A stretch of 64,000 nucleotides of DNA from LMUY01 sp964244585 (GTDB taxonomy: Bacteria > Pseudomonadota > Alphaproteobacteria > Acetobacterales > Acetobacteraceae), in the NCBI GenBank assembly GCA_964244585.1, contig CAXTJM010000019.1:1-64000 (forward strand), given 5' to 3'. Shown in pieces: positions 42,343 to 51,369 of the stretch. The position numbers and the translations under genes were made by a program. The notes under the pieces were generated by a model. It made no database searches. It had not been told where the DNA came from and was given only the letters and a program-made list of their open reading frames with translations. Numbering within the stretch: the stretch's first letter is position 1; each line of letters begins with the position of its first letter.

Positions 42343-43095
42343 ATGCAGATCACCGGCAACACGATCCTCGTCACGGGCGGCACCAGCGGCATCGGCCGCA
42401 CGCTCGCGGAGGCGCTCCACGACCGCGGCAACCGCGTCATCGTCGCCGGGCGCCGGCAGGCCCTGCTCGATCAGGTCACGGCGGGGCGCAGCGGCATGGT
42501 GGGGATGCAGCTCGACCTGGACGACCCGGCCGCGTTGCTGCGCCTGGCGGAGGGTGTCCGGAGCCGCTTTCCGGATCTGAACGTGCTGGTGGCCAATGCC
42601 GGCATCTCGAGCGAGGAGGATCTGGCGGGCGGCTGGGACGTATCCGCCGCGGCGGCGATGGTGGAGACGAACATCCTCGGCACGCTGCGGGTGACGGCGG
42701 CGCTCCTGCCCGCCTTGCAGCAGCGGCCGGATGCCACGATCATGGTCACGACCTCGAACCTCGCCTTCGTGCCGCGCGCCCGCTTCGCGACCTACTGCGC
42801 CACCAAGGCCTTCCTGCATTCCTGGCTGCAATCGCTGCGCTACCAGCTTCGCACCATTCCCATCGAGGTGCTCGAACTGGCCCCGCCCTACGTGCGGACC
42901 GAACTGACGGGCCGGCATCAGGCTTCCGACCCGCGCGGCATGCCGCTCGACGCCTATGTCGCGGAGGTCATGGCGTTGCTGGAGGCGCACGACCATCCAG
43001 CGGGGGAGATCCTTGTCGAACGCTCCCGCGGGGAGCGATGGGCGGAGCGGAACGGGCAGTACGACGCGACCTTCGCCGCCATGAACCCGGCGTGA
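42343..43095 (+). CDS. Short-chain dehydrogenase/reductase (DltE-like)
   Basis: A 250-residue classical SDR. The cofactor motif is VTGGTSGIGRTL (about 10-21), the structural NAG is LVANAGI, and the active-site YxxxK is TYCATKAF (about 152), with the catalytic Ser region TTSNLAF. The C-terminal segment ELAPPYVRTELTG and MPLDAYVAEVMALL resembles the DltE-type subgroup. The substrate is unknown. It is likely controlled by the divergent AraC regulator, and it converges with the DAO-type oxidase with a 38-bp gap. Confidence 0.92.
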   Translation: MQITGNTILVTGGTSGIGRTLAEALHDRGNRVIVAGRRQALLDQVTAGRSGMVGMQLDLDDPAALLRLAEGVRSRFPDLNVLVANAGISSEEDLAGGWDVSAAAAMVETNILGTLRVTAALLPALQQRPDATIMVTTSNLAFVPRARFATYCATKAFLHSWLQSLRYQLRTIPIEVLELAPPYVRTELTGRHQASDPRGMPLDAYVAEVMALLEAHDHPAGEILVERSRGERWAERNGQYDATFAAMNPA

Positions 43096-43133
43096 GGGCC
43101 GCGTTCCCCCGCAGTCGCCGTTGCGGAGGAAGG

Positions 43134-44297
43134 CTACGCTGTGTCGGCCGCCGCCATCGGCATCCAGCCGCGCTCCGCCACCCACTCTGCGTCGAGCCCG
43201 TCGAAGCGCGACAGACGCAGGGGGGACAGGTCGGCGAACCGGCACGCCCCCTCCGTCACCAGTTCCTGCACCGCGTGCCCGGTGGCTGGCGACAGGCCGA
43301 AGCCGATGCTGGACAGCGTGGCCAGCACGACGTTGTCCGGGTCGCCTAACCGGTCGATGATCGGGCGGCCGTCCGGCGTGTTCTCGATGATGCCGCCCCA
43401 ACTGCGGATCACCCGGGCTTGCTTCGCCTTCGGGAACATCTGGGCCAGGCGGCCGGCCATGTAGCCCATCAGCGGCGTGCTGGACCGCGGCAGGGCGGCC
43501 ATGTCGCCGCCATCCTCCAGCCATTCATGCGGGCCGCCACCGTAGGCCAGGTTGCCGCGCAGGGTCTGGCGGCCGTACAGCCCGTTGCCGTCCGCACCGC
43601 CCAGCGGCATCAGCGGCAGCGGCTCCGTCACGATCATCTCCGCCCGGGCCGCCACCATCGGCACCGTCACGCCCAGCAGCGCCGCCAGCTTGCCCGTCTG
43701 CGGCCCGGCGCACAGCACCAGGTGGTCGCAGCCAAACCGGCCCGCATCCGTCTGCACCGCGCGCACCGTGCCGCCCACGACCTCGAACCCCAGCACCGTC
43801 GTGTGCTGCAACAGCCGGCCGCCATGGTCCTGCATCGCCCAGGCATAGCCCTGCGTGGTGCGGTGCGGATTGGCGTGGCCGCCGAAATGATGGAGGTAGG
43901 CGCCATACGCCCCCTCCGACGCCAGCGGCACCAGCTCGCGCAGCTGCGTCGAGTCCAGCCGTTCGGAGCGTAGGCCGTGCCTATCGCCGTTGCGCACCAT
44001 GCGCGCCGAATCGCTGAATTGCTGCTCCGTCATCGAGATGCGGATGCGGCGGGGCGTGAACTCCGTCGGATAGCCCAGCAACTCGTCCATCTGCGGCCAA
44101 AGTCGCTGCTCCTCGACGAAGAGCGGGCTGAAGCCGTGGGTGCAGCCGCCACCATTGCGGCCGGATGCCTCCCACGCGACGATGCCCTTGTCGACCACCA
44201 GCACGTCCACGCCCATGCGCGCCAGCCACCACCCGGCGCTCAACCCGGTGGCGCCCCCGCCGACGATGATCACGCTGGCGCCCGCCCTGTCCGACAT
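43134..44297 (-). CDS. FAD-dependent oxidase, DAO fold (HcnC/OoxB/sarcosine-oxidase-beta-like)
   Basis: A 387-residue flavoprotein from ATG 44297 (GGGAGAG upstream; the longer open frame is a shadow). The FAD motif VIIVGGGATGLSAGWWLARMG starts the protein, followed by ASGRNGGGCTHGF, typical of DAO-fold amine oxidases that pair with an HcnB-type subunit. C-terminal FAD contacts include SSIGFGLSPATGHAV. It is likely the catalytic subunit oxidising a C-N bond (opine, N-alkyl amino acid or D-amino acid). It is the last gene of the seven-gene minus-strand operon, 2 bp after the HcnB-type gene. Confidence 0.87.
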   Translation of the reverse strand: MSDRAGASVIIVGGGATGLSAGWWLARMGVDVLVVDKGIVAWEASGRNGGGCTHGFSPLFVEEQRLWPQMDELLGYPTEFTPRRIRISMTEQQFSDSARMVRNGDRHGLRSERLDSTQLRELVPLASEGAYGAYLHHFGGHANPHRTTQGYAWAMQDHGGRLLQHTTVLGFEVVGGTVRAVQTDAGRFGCDHLVLCAGPQTGKLAALLGVTVPMVAARAEMIVTEPLPLMPLGGADGNGLYGRQTLRGNLAYGGGPHEWLEDGGDMAALPRSSTPLMGYMAGRLAQMFPKAKQARVIRSWGGIIENTPDGRPIIDRLGDPDNVVLATLSSIGFGLSPATGHAVQELVTEGACRFADLSPLRLSRFDGLDAEWVAERGWMPMAAADTA

Positions 44298-44299
44298 GG

Positions 44300-45847
44300 C
44301 TACTCTCCCGCCTTCGGGATGTCCCAGTAGCTGGTCACCTGGCCGGGGATGCCGAACCAGATGTCCCAATGCGCGGCCATCGCCTCCGGCTCCGGAATCG
44401 AGCCCGCCAGCGCCAGCGGCATCGGGCGCACCGGGGCGCGGTACGTCGCCAGCGGCACCTCCGCCAAGGGCGTGCCCGCACCCAGCGCCAGCAGCGCCGC
44501 GACCTGCTCGCGGCAGCGGCGGCCCTGGCACAATCCCATGGCGGCGCGGGTCAGCCGCTTCACCTGGTCCGGGCTCGGCGGTCCGTTGCCCAGCAGGCCC
44601 GGCAGGTCGGTGTCGTTGCGCAGCGTCTTGCGCCAGCCGAGATAGGCCGGCGGCCGCACCTCCAGGATGTCGCGCGCCGTCACCTCCTCGCACTGGCAGA
44701 CATGCGGCGCGCCCTCGCCCTGCACCACCGCCGCACGCACCCAGGCGGTGCGGTACGCGCCCAGCTCGACCGCCGGCTCGCCGGGCAGCGCCGCTGCCGC
44801 GGTTTCCATGCCGACGACATGGCCGGCGGCGCGGCGGCCCTCCGCCTCCGCCACGGTGCGGTCCAGCGATTTGGCGGCCCAGATGCCGGCGCAGTCGCCC
44901 ACCGCGTAGACGCCGGGCACCGAGGTCAGGTGCGACGCATCCGTCACGGGCACGTGGCCGCCGCGCGCGGAGGCGAACGCGTTGCGGCAGCCGATCGCGT
45001 CCGTCAGCTCGACCACCGGCACCACGCCCACGCCCAGCACGATGGTATCGCACTCGATCCGCACGGTGGACCCGGCGATCGGCCGTCCGGTGTCGTCCAG
45101 CCGCGCCAGGATCGCCGCCTCGACCCCGTTCGGGCCGCCTTCCGCCCGGGCGATGACGTGGCGGGTGAACAGCGGCACCTCCACCGCCTGCGGCCCGATG
45201 GGGGCGTCCGCCTGCTCCACCACCGCCGCGACCGCCACGCCGGCCGCCTGCAACGCGGCCACGGCGGACAGTGCCTCCGCCCCCGTGCCCAGCACCACGG
45301 CGCGGCGCGCATCCAACGCCTGGTAGCGCGTGGCCAGGCGCTCCGCGGCGGTTACGCCCATCACGCCGGGCAGCTCCCATCCCGGAAAGGCCAGCCCCAT
45401 GTCGCGCCGCCCGGTGGCGACGATCACGGCGTCGAAGCCCAGCATCCAGGACCGCTCGCCGTCGGTCAGCCCCGCCGCCTTGCCGGGCAGCCAGTGCACG
45501 CTGGCGCCGTTGGCATACAGGCCCCAGCACACCGTGCCGAGCCGCACGTCCACCCCGGCATCGAAGGCGGCGGACAGCAGCGGCTCGCTGGCGACCAGGC
45601 TCTCCGTCATGGCGGTGCGGTTGCGGGCGGCGCCCGTCATGCGCTGGCCCCAGTGCAGCGGGATGTCGTCGCCCATCGTCTCTGCCGGCACCGGGTTCTC
45701 GTCCACCAGCACCACGCCCTTGCCGTGTTCGGCGGCGAAGATGGCGGCGGCCAGCCCGGCCGGCCCGGCGCCCACCACCAGCACATCCGTCCGCTCCTCC
45801 AGTGCCAGCGAGCTGGAAGCGGTGGAGCGGGGATCGATGGCGGTCAT
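44300..45847 (-). CDS. FAD/NAD(P)- and [2Fe-2S]-binding oxidoreductase subunit (HcnB/OoxA-like)
   Basis: A 515-residue two-dinucleotide-binding flavoprotein (VLVVGAGPAGLAAAIFAAEHG near residue 24; ARRAVVLGTGAEALSAVAAL near 182; VYAVGDCAGIWAAKS near 312). Its C-terminal BFD-like domain carries four [2Fe-2S] cysteines, CQC and CQGRRC. This is the architecture of HcnB and opine oxidase subunit A, which work with a DAO-type subunit; that partner is the next gene. The ATG overlaps the stop of the ABC ATPase gene by 4 bp. It probably passes electrons from amine oxidation; the substrate is not predictable. Confidence 0.9.
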   Translation of the reverse strand: MTAIDPRSTASSSLALEERTDVLVVGAGPAGLAAAIFAAEHGKGVVLVDENPVPAETMGDDIPLHWGQRMTGAARNRTAMTESLVASEPLLSAAFDAGVDVRLGTVCWGLYANGASVHWLPGKAAGLTDGERSWMLGFDAVIVATGRRDMGLAFPGWELPGVMGVTAAERLATRYQALDARRAVVLGTGAEALSAVAALQAAGVAVAAVVEQADAPIGPQAVEVPLFTRHVIARAEGGPNGVEAAILARLDDTGRPIAGSTVRIECDTIVLGVGVVPVVELTDAIGCRNAFASARGGHVPVTDASHLTSVPGVYAVGDCAGIWAAKSLDRTVAEAEGRRAAGHVVGMETAAAALPGEPAVELGAYRTAWVRAAVVQGEGAPHVCQCEEVTARDILEVRPPAYLGWRKTLRNDTDLPGLLGNGPPSPDQVKRLTRAAMGLCQGRRCREQVAALLALGAGTPLAEVPLATYRAPVRPMPLALAGSIPEPEAMAAHWDIWFGIPGQVTSYWDIPKAGE

Positions 45848-47835
45848 GGCGCGGTGCTCCAGGCGGGCTCGGCGGCGTGGCGGCGGCCCAGCGCGTGGCG
45901 GGGGATGTGGCAGCGTATCGCGTGATCGTCCTGCTCGACCAGCGGCGGCTCCTCGGTGTCGCAGATGGCCCCCAGCTTGCGGGGGCAGCGGCTGCTGAAC
46001 ACGCAGCCGGGCGGCGGCGCCTGCGGGCTGGGCATGTCGCCGGTCAGGCGCACGCGCGGGCCGGCCGCACCGGGCACGGCGGAGAGTAGCGCCTCGGTAT
46101 AGGGGTGGTGCGGCCCCTCGAACACCGCCTCCGCCGGCCCCGCCTCCAGGATGCGGCCGAGATACAGCACGGCGATCCGGTCCGAGATGTAGCGGACGAC
46201 GCCGAGGTCGTGGGAGATGAAGACGTAGCTGACGGCCTCGCGCGCCTGCAGATCGACCAGCAGGTTGAGGATCGACGCCTGCACCGAGACGTCGAGGGCG
46301 GAGGTGGGTTCGTCGCAGACCACCACCAGCGGGTTGCCGGCGAAGGCGCGCGCGATCGCCACGCGCTGCTTCAGCCCGCCGGAAAGCTGGCGGGGCCGCA
46401 TGGGCAAATGGCTCTCCGTCAGCCGCACCGCGGCCAGCAATCCGTGCAGCCGCCGCTCCAGCGCACCGCCGCGCAGCCCGGCCAGTTGCGACAGCGCCCG
46501 GCCGATCAGGTGGCGCACGGTGTGGGAGCGGTTGAGCGCGGAATCCGGGTTCTGGAACACGATCTGCAGCGCCTTGCGGTCGGCGCGCGAGCGGTCGCGG
46601 GACAGGGCGGCGACGGCCCGTCCGTCCAGTTCCACGACGCCGCCGGCATCCGGCGCCGTCAGGCCCAGCACCAGGCGGCCCAGGGTGGTCTTGCCGCTGC
46701 CGGACTCACCCACCAGTCCCAGCGTCTGCCCGGCCGGCAACGTCACCGTCACGTCGTGCACCGCGCGCACCTGGCCTGGCCCCGCGCCGTAGGTCTTGGA
46801 CACCCGGACGGCCTGCATGGCCGGGCGTGCCGCGGCGTGCTGCACGGCTGCCGGAGCAGCGGCGACGGCCAAGGCGTGCCGCGCCGCGTCCGGATGGTGG
46901 CACAGCGCGGTGTGGCCGCCGGACCGGACCGGCGGGGGGGTGACGGTCCGGCAGGGAACGTCCGCCAGCTCGCATCGCGGGGCGAACACGCAGCCTGGCG
47001 GCAGCGGCCCCGGCGCCGGCAGGGTGCCGGGGATCGATTCGAGCAGGCCGTCCCGTTTCGTCCGCCCCGCCACCGGCAGGCACCGCAGCAGGCGGACGGT
47101 GTAGGGATGCATGGGGTGGCGCAGCACGGCCGCGCTGTCCCCTTCCTCGACCAGCGTGCCGGCGTACAGCACGCCGATCCGGTCGCACATCCGTCGGATC
47201 ACGCCGAGGTTGTGGCTGATGAACAGCAGAGCCGTGCCCAGTTCCTGCCGCAGCGCCGCGACCAGGTCCAGCACCTCCGCCTCGACGGTCGCGTCCAGGC
47301 CCGTGGTCGGCTCGTCCAGCACCAGCAGGGACGGCTGCTTGGCCAGGGCCATGGCGATGACGACCCGCTGCTGCATGCCGCCCGAAAGCTGGTGCGGGTA
47401 GGCCGTCATGACCCTTCGCGCGCCGGCGATTCGCACCCGGTCCAGCATGGCGGCGGACGCGGCCACCGCATCGGCGCCTTTGCTGCCGAGCGCCTCGTAC
47501 ACCTCGGTCATCTGGCGGCCGACCGTCAGCGACGGGTTCAGCGCCCGTCCGGCATCCTGGTAGACCATCGAGACGGCGCGCGACCGCAGCCTGCGCAGCC
47601 CCGCCCGGTCCAGCCGGCCCACATCCTGGCCGCCGATCAGCACGCTGCCGGCCGTGATCCTGCCGTTGCGGGGCAGGGCGCGGAGCGCCGCGAACGCGGC
47701 CGTCGACTTGCCGCAGCCGGACTCGCCCACCAGGCCGTAGGATTCGCCCTGTCCGATCCGCAGCGACACGCCGCGCAGCACCGGCTGGTCGCGCCCGCGC
47801 ACGCGGTAGGTGACCACCAGGTTGCGCAGCTCCAT
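45844..47835 (-). CDS. Peptide/opine-type ABC transporter, two fused ATPase domains
   Basis: This is 663 residues from ATG 47835 (GAGGG seven bases upstream). It joins DppD-like and DppF-like nucleotide-binding domains in one chain. Domain 1 has Walker A GESGCGKST, signature LSGGMQQRV and Walker B LLVLDEPTTGLD. Domain 2 has GESGSGKTT, LSGGLKQRV and VVCDEPTSALD. Each half ends with the oligopeptide-type Cys motif (GCVFAPRCE and GCVFSSRCP). It energises import by the DppB/DppC-like permeases directly upstream. Fusion removes the need for two separate ATPase genes. The stop overlaps the HcnB-type gene. Confidence 0.93.
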   Translation of the reverse strand: MELRNLVVTYRVRGRDQPVLRGVSLRIGQGESYGLVGESGCGKSTAAFAALRALPRNGRITAGSVLIGGQDVGRLDRAGLRRLRSRAVSMVYQDAGRALNPSLTVGRQMTEVYEALGSKGADAVAASAAMLDRVRIAGARRVMTAYPHQLSGGMQQRVVIAMALAKQPSLLVLDEPTTGLDATVEAEVLDLVAALRQELGTALLFISHNLGVIRRMCDRIGVLYAGTLVEEGDSAAVLRHPMHPYTVRLLRCLPVAGRTKRDGLLESIPGTLPAPGPLPPGCVFAPRCELADVPCRTVTPPPVRSGGHTALCHHPDAARHALAVAAAPAAVQHAAARPAMQAVRVSKTYGAGPGQVRAVHDVTVTLPAGQTLGLVGESGSGKTTLGRLVLGLTAPDAGGVVELDGRAVAALSRDRSRADRKALQIVFQNPDSALNRSHTVRHLIGRALSQLAGLRGGALERRLHGLLAAVRLTESHLPMRPRQLSGGLKQRVAIARAFAGNPLVVVCDEPTSALDVSVQASILNLLVDLQAREAVSYVFISHDLGVVRYISDRIAVLYLGRILEAGPAEAVFEGPHHPYTEALLSAVPGAAGPRVRLTGDMPSPQAPPPGCVFSSRCPRKLGAICDTEEPPLVEQDDHAIRCHIPRHALGRRHAAEPAWSTAP

Positions 47836-47852
47836 CGCGGGACCCTCGCCGC

Positions 47853-48683
47853 TCAGCGCAGCGCCCCGGCGATGCCGTCCGCCACCAGGTTCACCCCCAC
47901 CACCAGCGACGCGGTCGCCCCCGCCGTGAAGGCCGCGGTCCACCAGTAGCCGCCGACGATCAGGCTGTAGTTCTCGGCCACCGCAAGGCCCCAATCGGCG
48001 GAGGGCGGCTGGATGCCGAACCCGAGGAAGCTCAGCGACGCCACGGCGAAGATGGCGTAGCCCAGCCGCACCGTCGTCTCCACCAGCACGGCGGGCAGCA
48101 CGTTGGGGAGGATTTCGACGAACATGATCTGCACGGTGCCCTCCCCACGCAGCTCCGCCGCCGCCACGTAGTCGAGCGCCCGTTCGGACAGCACGGCGGT
48201 GCGCACGGTGCGGGCGATATGGGGCGTGAAGATGAGCCCGATCACCGCGACGACAGTGGGCGTGGACGGGCCGAGCGCCACCAGCGCCAGCAATGCCACG
48301 ATGATCAGCGGCAGGGCCAGGACCACCTCGACCAGGCGGCCGACCACCAGGTCCACCACGCCGCCCACATAGCCGGTCAGCAGGCCCAGCGCCGTGCCCA
48401 GCACGGTCGCGATCAGCGTCGCGAGCGGCGCCGTCGCCAGGATCGGCCGCGCGCCGACGATCACGCGGGAGAAGATGTCGCGCCCGATCTGGTCGGTGCC
48501 GAACCAATGCGCCGTGGACGGCGGCGAGAGCGTGTTCAGCAGGTCGTCGCGATACGGGTCGTACGGCGTGACGGACGGCCCGGCCAGCGCGCATACGACC
48601 CATACCAGCACGATGCCGGCGCCGGCCAGGAAGGCGCCAGACCGCAGCACCAGCTGCAGCCGGGTGCGGGGCGCACCGCTCAT
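47853..48683 (-). CDS. ABC transporter permease, DppC type
   Basis: A 276-residue permease with an N-terminal helix (SGAFLAGAGIVLVWVVCALAG), the DppC marker HWFGTDQIGRDIFSRVIVG and the EAA loop region YVAAAELRGEGTVQIMFVEILPN. It is start-coupled (ATGA) to the DppB-type gene. Together they form the inner-membrane channel of a peptide/opine-class importer. The long open frame running on to 49883 is a shadow. Confidence 0.93.
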   Translation of the reverse strand: MSGAPRTRLQLVLRSGAFLAGAGIVLVWVVCALAGPSVTPYDPYRDDLLNTLSPPSTAHWFGTDQIGRDIFSRVIVGARPILATAPLATLIATVLGTALGLLTGYVGGVVDLVVGRLVEVVLALPLIIVALLALVALGPSTPTVVAVIGLIFTPHIARTVRTAVLSERALDYVAAAELRGEGTVQIMFVEILPNVLPAVLVETTVRLGYAIFAVASLSFLGFGIQPPSADWGLAVAENYSLIVGGYWWTAAFTAGATASLVVGVNLVADGIAGALR

Positions 48684-49642
48684 CGTCCGCCGCCCGTGCG
48701 CAGCCGCGGGTCCAGCGCGGTGGTGAGCATGTCGGCGCACAGCGTGGCCACCACATAGACCAGGCCGACCGTCAGCGTCCCGGCTTCCAGCAGGGGGAAG
48801 TCCTTGCCCTTGGCCGCACTGAGGATGAGGCTGCCGATTCCCTGGTAGCGGAACAGCGTCTCCACCACCACCAGCCCGCCGATCATGTAGCCGAGCTGCG
48901 TGGCCACCACGGTGATGGTGGGCAGCAGGGCGTTGCGCAGGACGTGGCGCAGGATGACGGTATGGCGCGGCAGGCCTTTCAGCACCGCCGTGCGGGTGTA
49001 GTCCGCGTCGAGCGCCTGCAGCATGCCGGCCCGCGCCATGCGCGCGATGTAACCAAACAGCACCAGCACCACGGGCAGGGCGGGCAGGATGAGGTGGCGG
49101 AGCTGTTCCAGCGCCGCGGTGCCCGGCCGGGTCGCGGCGGAGATCGGCAGCCAGCGCAGCCACACGCCCAGCACCAGGATGAGCGCGATGGAGGACACGA
49201 ACTCCGGCACCACGGTCAACGACAGCCCGGCGACGGAGATCACCCGGTCCTGCCAGCGCCCGGCGCGGCTGGCGGCATAGGCGCCGCCTGCGATCGACAG
49301 CGGCACCACGATGACGAACGCGACCGCCAGCAGCTTGAGCGAGTTGCCCAGCGCCCCGAGCACGAAGGGCGCGGCCGGCGAGCGGAACAGGTAGGATTGG
49401 CCCATGTTCCCGGTGAGGAAGTGGCCGATCCAGTCCAGGTACTGCACCGGCAGCGGTCGGTCGGTGCCGATCTGGTGGTTCAGCGCCGCCACTGCCTCCG
49501 GGTCGGCGAGCGGGCCGAGGATGGCGCGGCCCACGTCGCCCGGCAGCAATTGCGCGCCGGCGAAGATGACGACACTCAGCAGCAGCAGCGTGACGATGCC
49601 CGCCGCCAGCCGTTGCAGCACCCTGCGCGCGAGGCCCGGCAC
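48680..49642 (-). CDS. ABC transporter permease, DppB type
   Basis: A 320-residue permease starting with GTG 49642, five bases after the stop of the binding-protein gene. DppB features are an N-terminal helix (AAGIVTLLLLSVVIFAGAQLL) followed by LPGDVGRAILG, the LPVQYLDWIGHFLTGNMGQSY block and the EAA region DYTRTAVLKGLPRHTVILRHVLRNALLP. It pairs with the DppC-type permease. Confidence 0.93.
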   Translation of the reverse strand: MPGLARRVLQRLAAGIVTLLLLSVVIFAGAQLLPGDVGRAILGPLADPEAVAALNHQIGTDRPLPVQYLDWIGHFLTGNMGQSYLFRSPAAPFVLGALGNSLKLLAVAFVIVVPLSIAGGAYAASRAGRWQDRVISVAGLSLTVVPEFVSSIALILVLGVWLRWLPISAATRPGTAALEQLRHLILPALPVVLVLFGYIARMARAGMLQALDADYTRTAVLKGLPRHTVILRHVLRNALLPTITVVATQLGYMIGGLVVVETLFRYQGIGSLILSAAKGKDFPLLEAGTLTVGLVYVVATLCADMLTTALDPRLRTGGGR

Positions 49643-49647
49643 GATGC

Positions 49648-51300
49648 CTATGCGATGGCGGCGTGCTGGAGGAACACCTGGCTGATCGCGGTCGGCTCCA
49701 CGCCGGACACGTCCGAGCCGGTCGCGGTAAGCTGGTTGTAGAAATAGGAGAAGATGCTCGGCGTCTCGTCCAGCAGCAGCCGGTCGATCTTGCCCGCCGT
49801 CTCGCGCTGCACGCCGAGGTCGGTGGCGGCGACGTACTCGGCCACCAGCTTGTCATAGGCCGGGTTCTTGAAATGCGATGCATTCCACGTCCCCGTGCTG
49901 ACCAGGGGGGCGTTCAGCAGCACGTTCGGGATGCCGCGATGGCCGTAGGAGGTGATGCCCATCTCCGAATCCAGCCAATCCGACGTGCCGTATTTGGCCG
50001 AGCCGTAATAGGCGCCCTGGTCCTCGACCTTCAGCGTCAGCTTGATGCCGATGGCGGCGCAGGCATTCTGCATCAGCACGGCGTAATCGGGCATCTCCTG
50101 CGTGCGCTCGCAGGTCAGCGTCGCCTCGAACCCGTTCGGCATCCCGGCCTCCGCCAACAGCGCGCGGGCCCGATCCACATCCTTCTTGCGTTGCGGCACG
50201 GTGGCATCGTTGGACGGGTAGATCGGCGCGATCGGCGAATCGTTGCCCACCTCCGCATTGCCGCGGAACAGCCCGGCGACCAGGCCCGGCCGGTCCAGCG
50301 ACAGCGCCATGGCCTGGCGCACCCGCTTGTCGGCGAATTTCGGCACGTCGTTGCGGATGTGCATCTCCCGCGTCGCGGAGGAGCGCAGCTTGATCAGCGT
50401 CACGTCCGGGTCGTTCAGCAGGCCCTGCGCGCCCTGCACCGCCACCTGGGCGATCACGTCCACCTGCTTGCCCTGCAAGGCCAGCACCTGGGATTGCTGG
50501 TCCGCGAAGAAGGTGAACTCGGTCCGCGCCGGCAGCACCGCGCCGCCCCAATATTCCGGATTGCGCACGAAGCTGGCGCCGACCTTGGGCGTGAAGCGCT
50601 CCAGCTTGAACGGGCCGGTGCCGATGAAATCCTTCTCGAAATTGCCGTCGTACTCGGCCGGCAGGATGATCGCGTTGTAGTTGTCCGACGAGACCAGGTA
50701 CGGGAAGTTGCCGTTCGGTGCGTCAAGGTGGAAGGCGACGGTCAGGTCGTCCACCGCCATGGTGCCCCCCTTGGACAGCACGCCGCGGAACGCCGACAGC
50801 GCGTTGGAGCCGTTCTTCGGATCCGACAGCCGGTCCATCGTGGCCACCACGTCCGCCGCCGTCAGCGTTTTGCCGTTATGGAACTTGACGTTGGGGCGCA
50901 GCGCGAACGTCCACACCGTGCCGTCGTCGTTCGGCTTCCAGCTCAGCGCCAGCGCGGGTTGCAGCACCAGGTTCGGGGCGTCGCGCACCAGGAACTCGCC
51001 CGTCTGCATCAGCATCAGCAGGCCGCCGGTGTTGGCGACGGTGACCGGATTGATCGCCGTGGTCGGCATGGCGCCGGCCACCCGGATGGTGGCGCCCGTC
51101 TTGCCCTGCGCCCGCGCCTGCCGCACCGGCGCCACGCCCAGCAGACCGCCCAGCAACGGTGCCGCCAGCCCGACCCGCGCGCCGTGCACCAGCAGGCCGC
51201 GGCGGTCGATCCGGCCGGCGAGGAACTCGTCCACCACATGGTTCTGGAGGTCGCCGGATGCACGCCGCAGCCTGTCCAGGAACTCGGTGGCACGGCTCAT
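49648..51300 (-). CDS. ABC transporter solute-binding protein (SBP_bac_5 family)
   Basis: A 550-residue extracellular binding protein of the peptide/nickel/opine class. The N-terminus has a Tat-like signal (DRRGLLVHGARVGLAAPLLGG) cleaved after AQA. The family core NDDGTVWTFALRPNVKFHNGKTLTAADVV and FIGTGPFKLERFTP are present. It captures a small peptide or amino-acid-derived ligand in the periplasm. It lies 69 bp after the Rieske gene and is followed immediately by the permeases. Confidence 0.93.
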   Translation of the reverse strand: MSRATEFLDRLRRASGDLQNHVVDEFLAGRIDRRGLLVHGARVGLAAPLLGGLLGVAPVRQARAQGKTGATIRVAGAMPTTAINPVTVANTGGLLMLMQTGEFLVRDAPNLVLQPALALSWKPNDDGTVWTFALRPNVKFHNGKTLTAADVVATMDRLSDPKNGSNALSAFRGVLSKGGTMAVDDLTVAFHLDAPNGNFPYLVSSDNYNAIILPAEYDGNFEKDFIGTGPFKLERFTPKVGASFVRNPEYWGGAVLPARTEFTFFADQQSQVLALQGKQVDVIAQVAVQGAQGLLNDPDVTLIKLRSSATREMHIRNDVPKFADKRVRQAMALSLDRPGLVAGLFRGNAEVGNDSPIAPIYPSNDATVPQRKKDVDRARALLAEAGMPNGFEATLTCERTQEMPDYAVLMQNACAAIGIKLTLKVEDQGAYYGSAKYGTSDWLDSEMGITSYGHRGIPNVLLNAPLVSTGTWNASHFKNPAYDKLVAEYVAATDLGVQRETAGKIDRLLLDETPSIFSYFYNQLTATGSDVSGVEPTAISQVFLQHAAIA

Positions 51301-51369
51301 TCAGGACGTTCCTTCAGACGGGATGGTTCGACTTGGCAGAAGCAATCGCCATGCCGCCGGCCGCAAGCT

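Noticed and set aside
45844..48756. ABC ATPase extended to 970 residues
   Set aside because: The extra N-terminal part shadows the DppC-type permease; ATG 47835 has a good ribosome-binding site.
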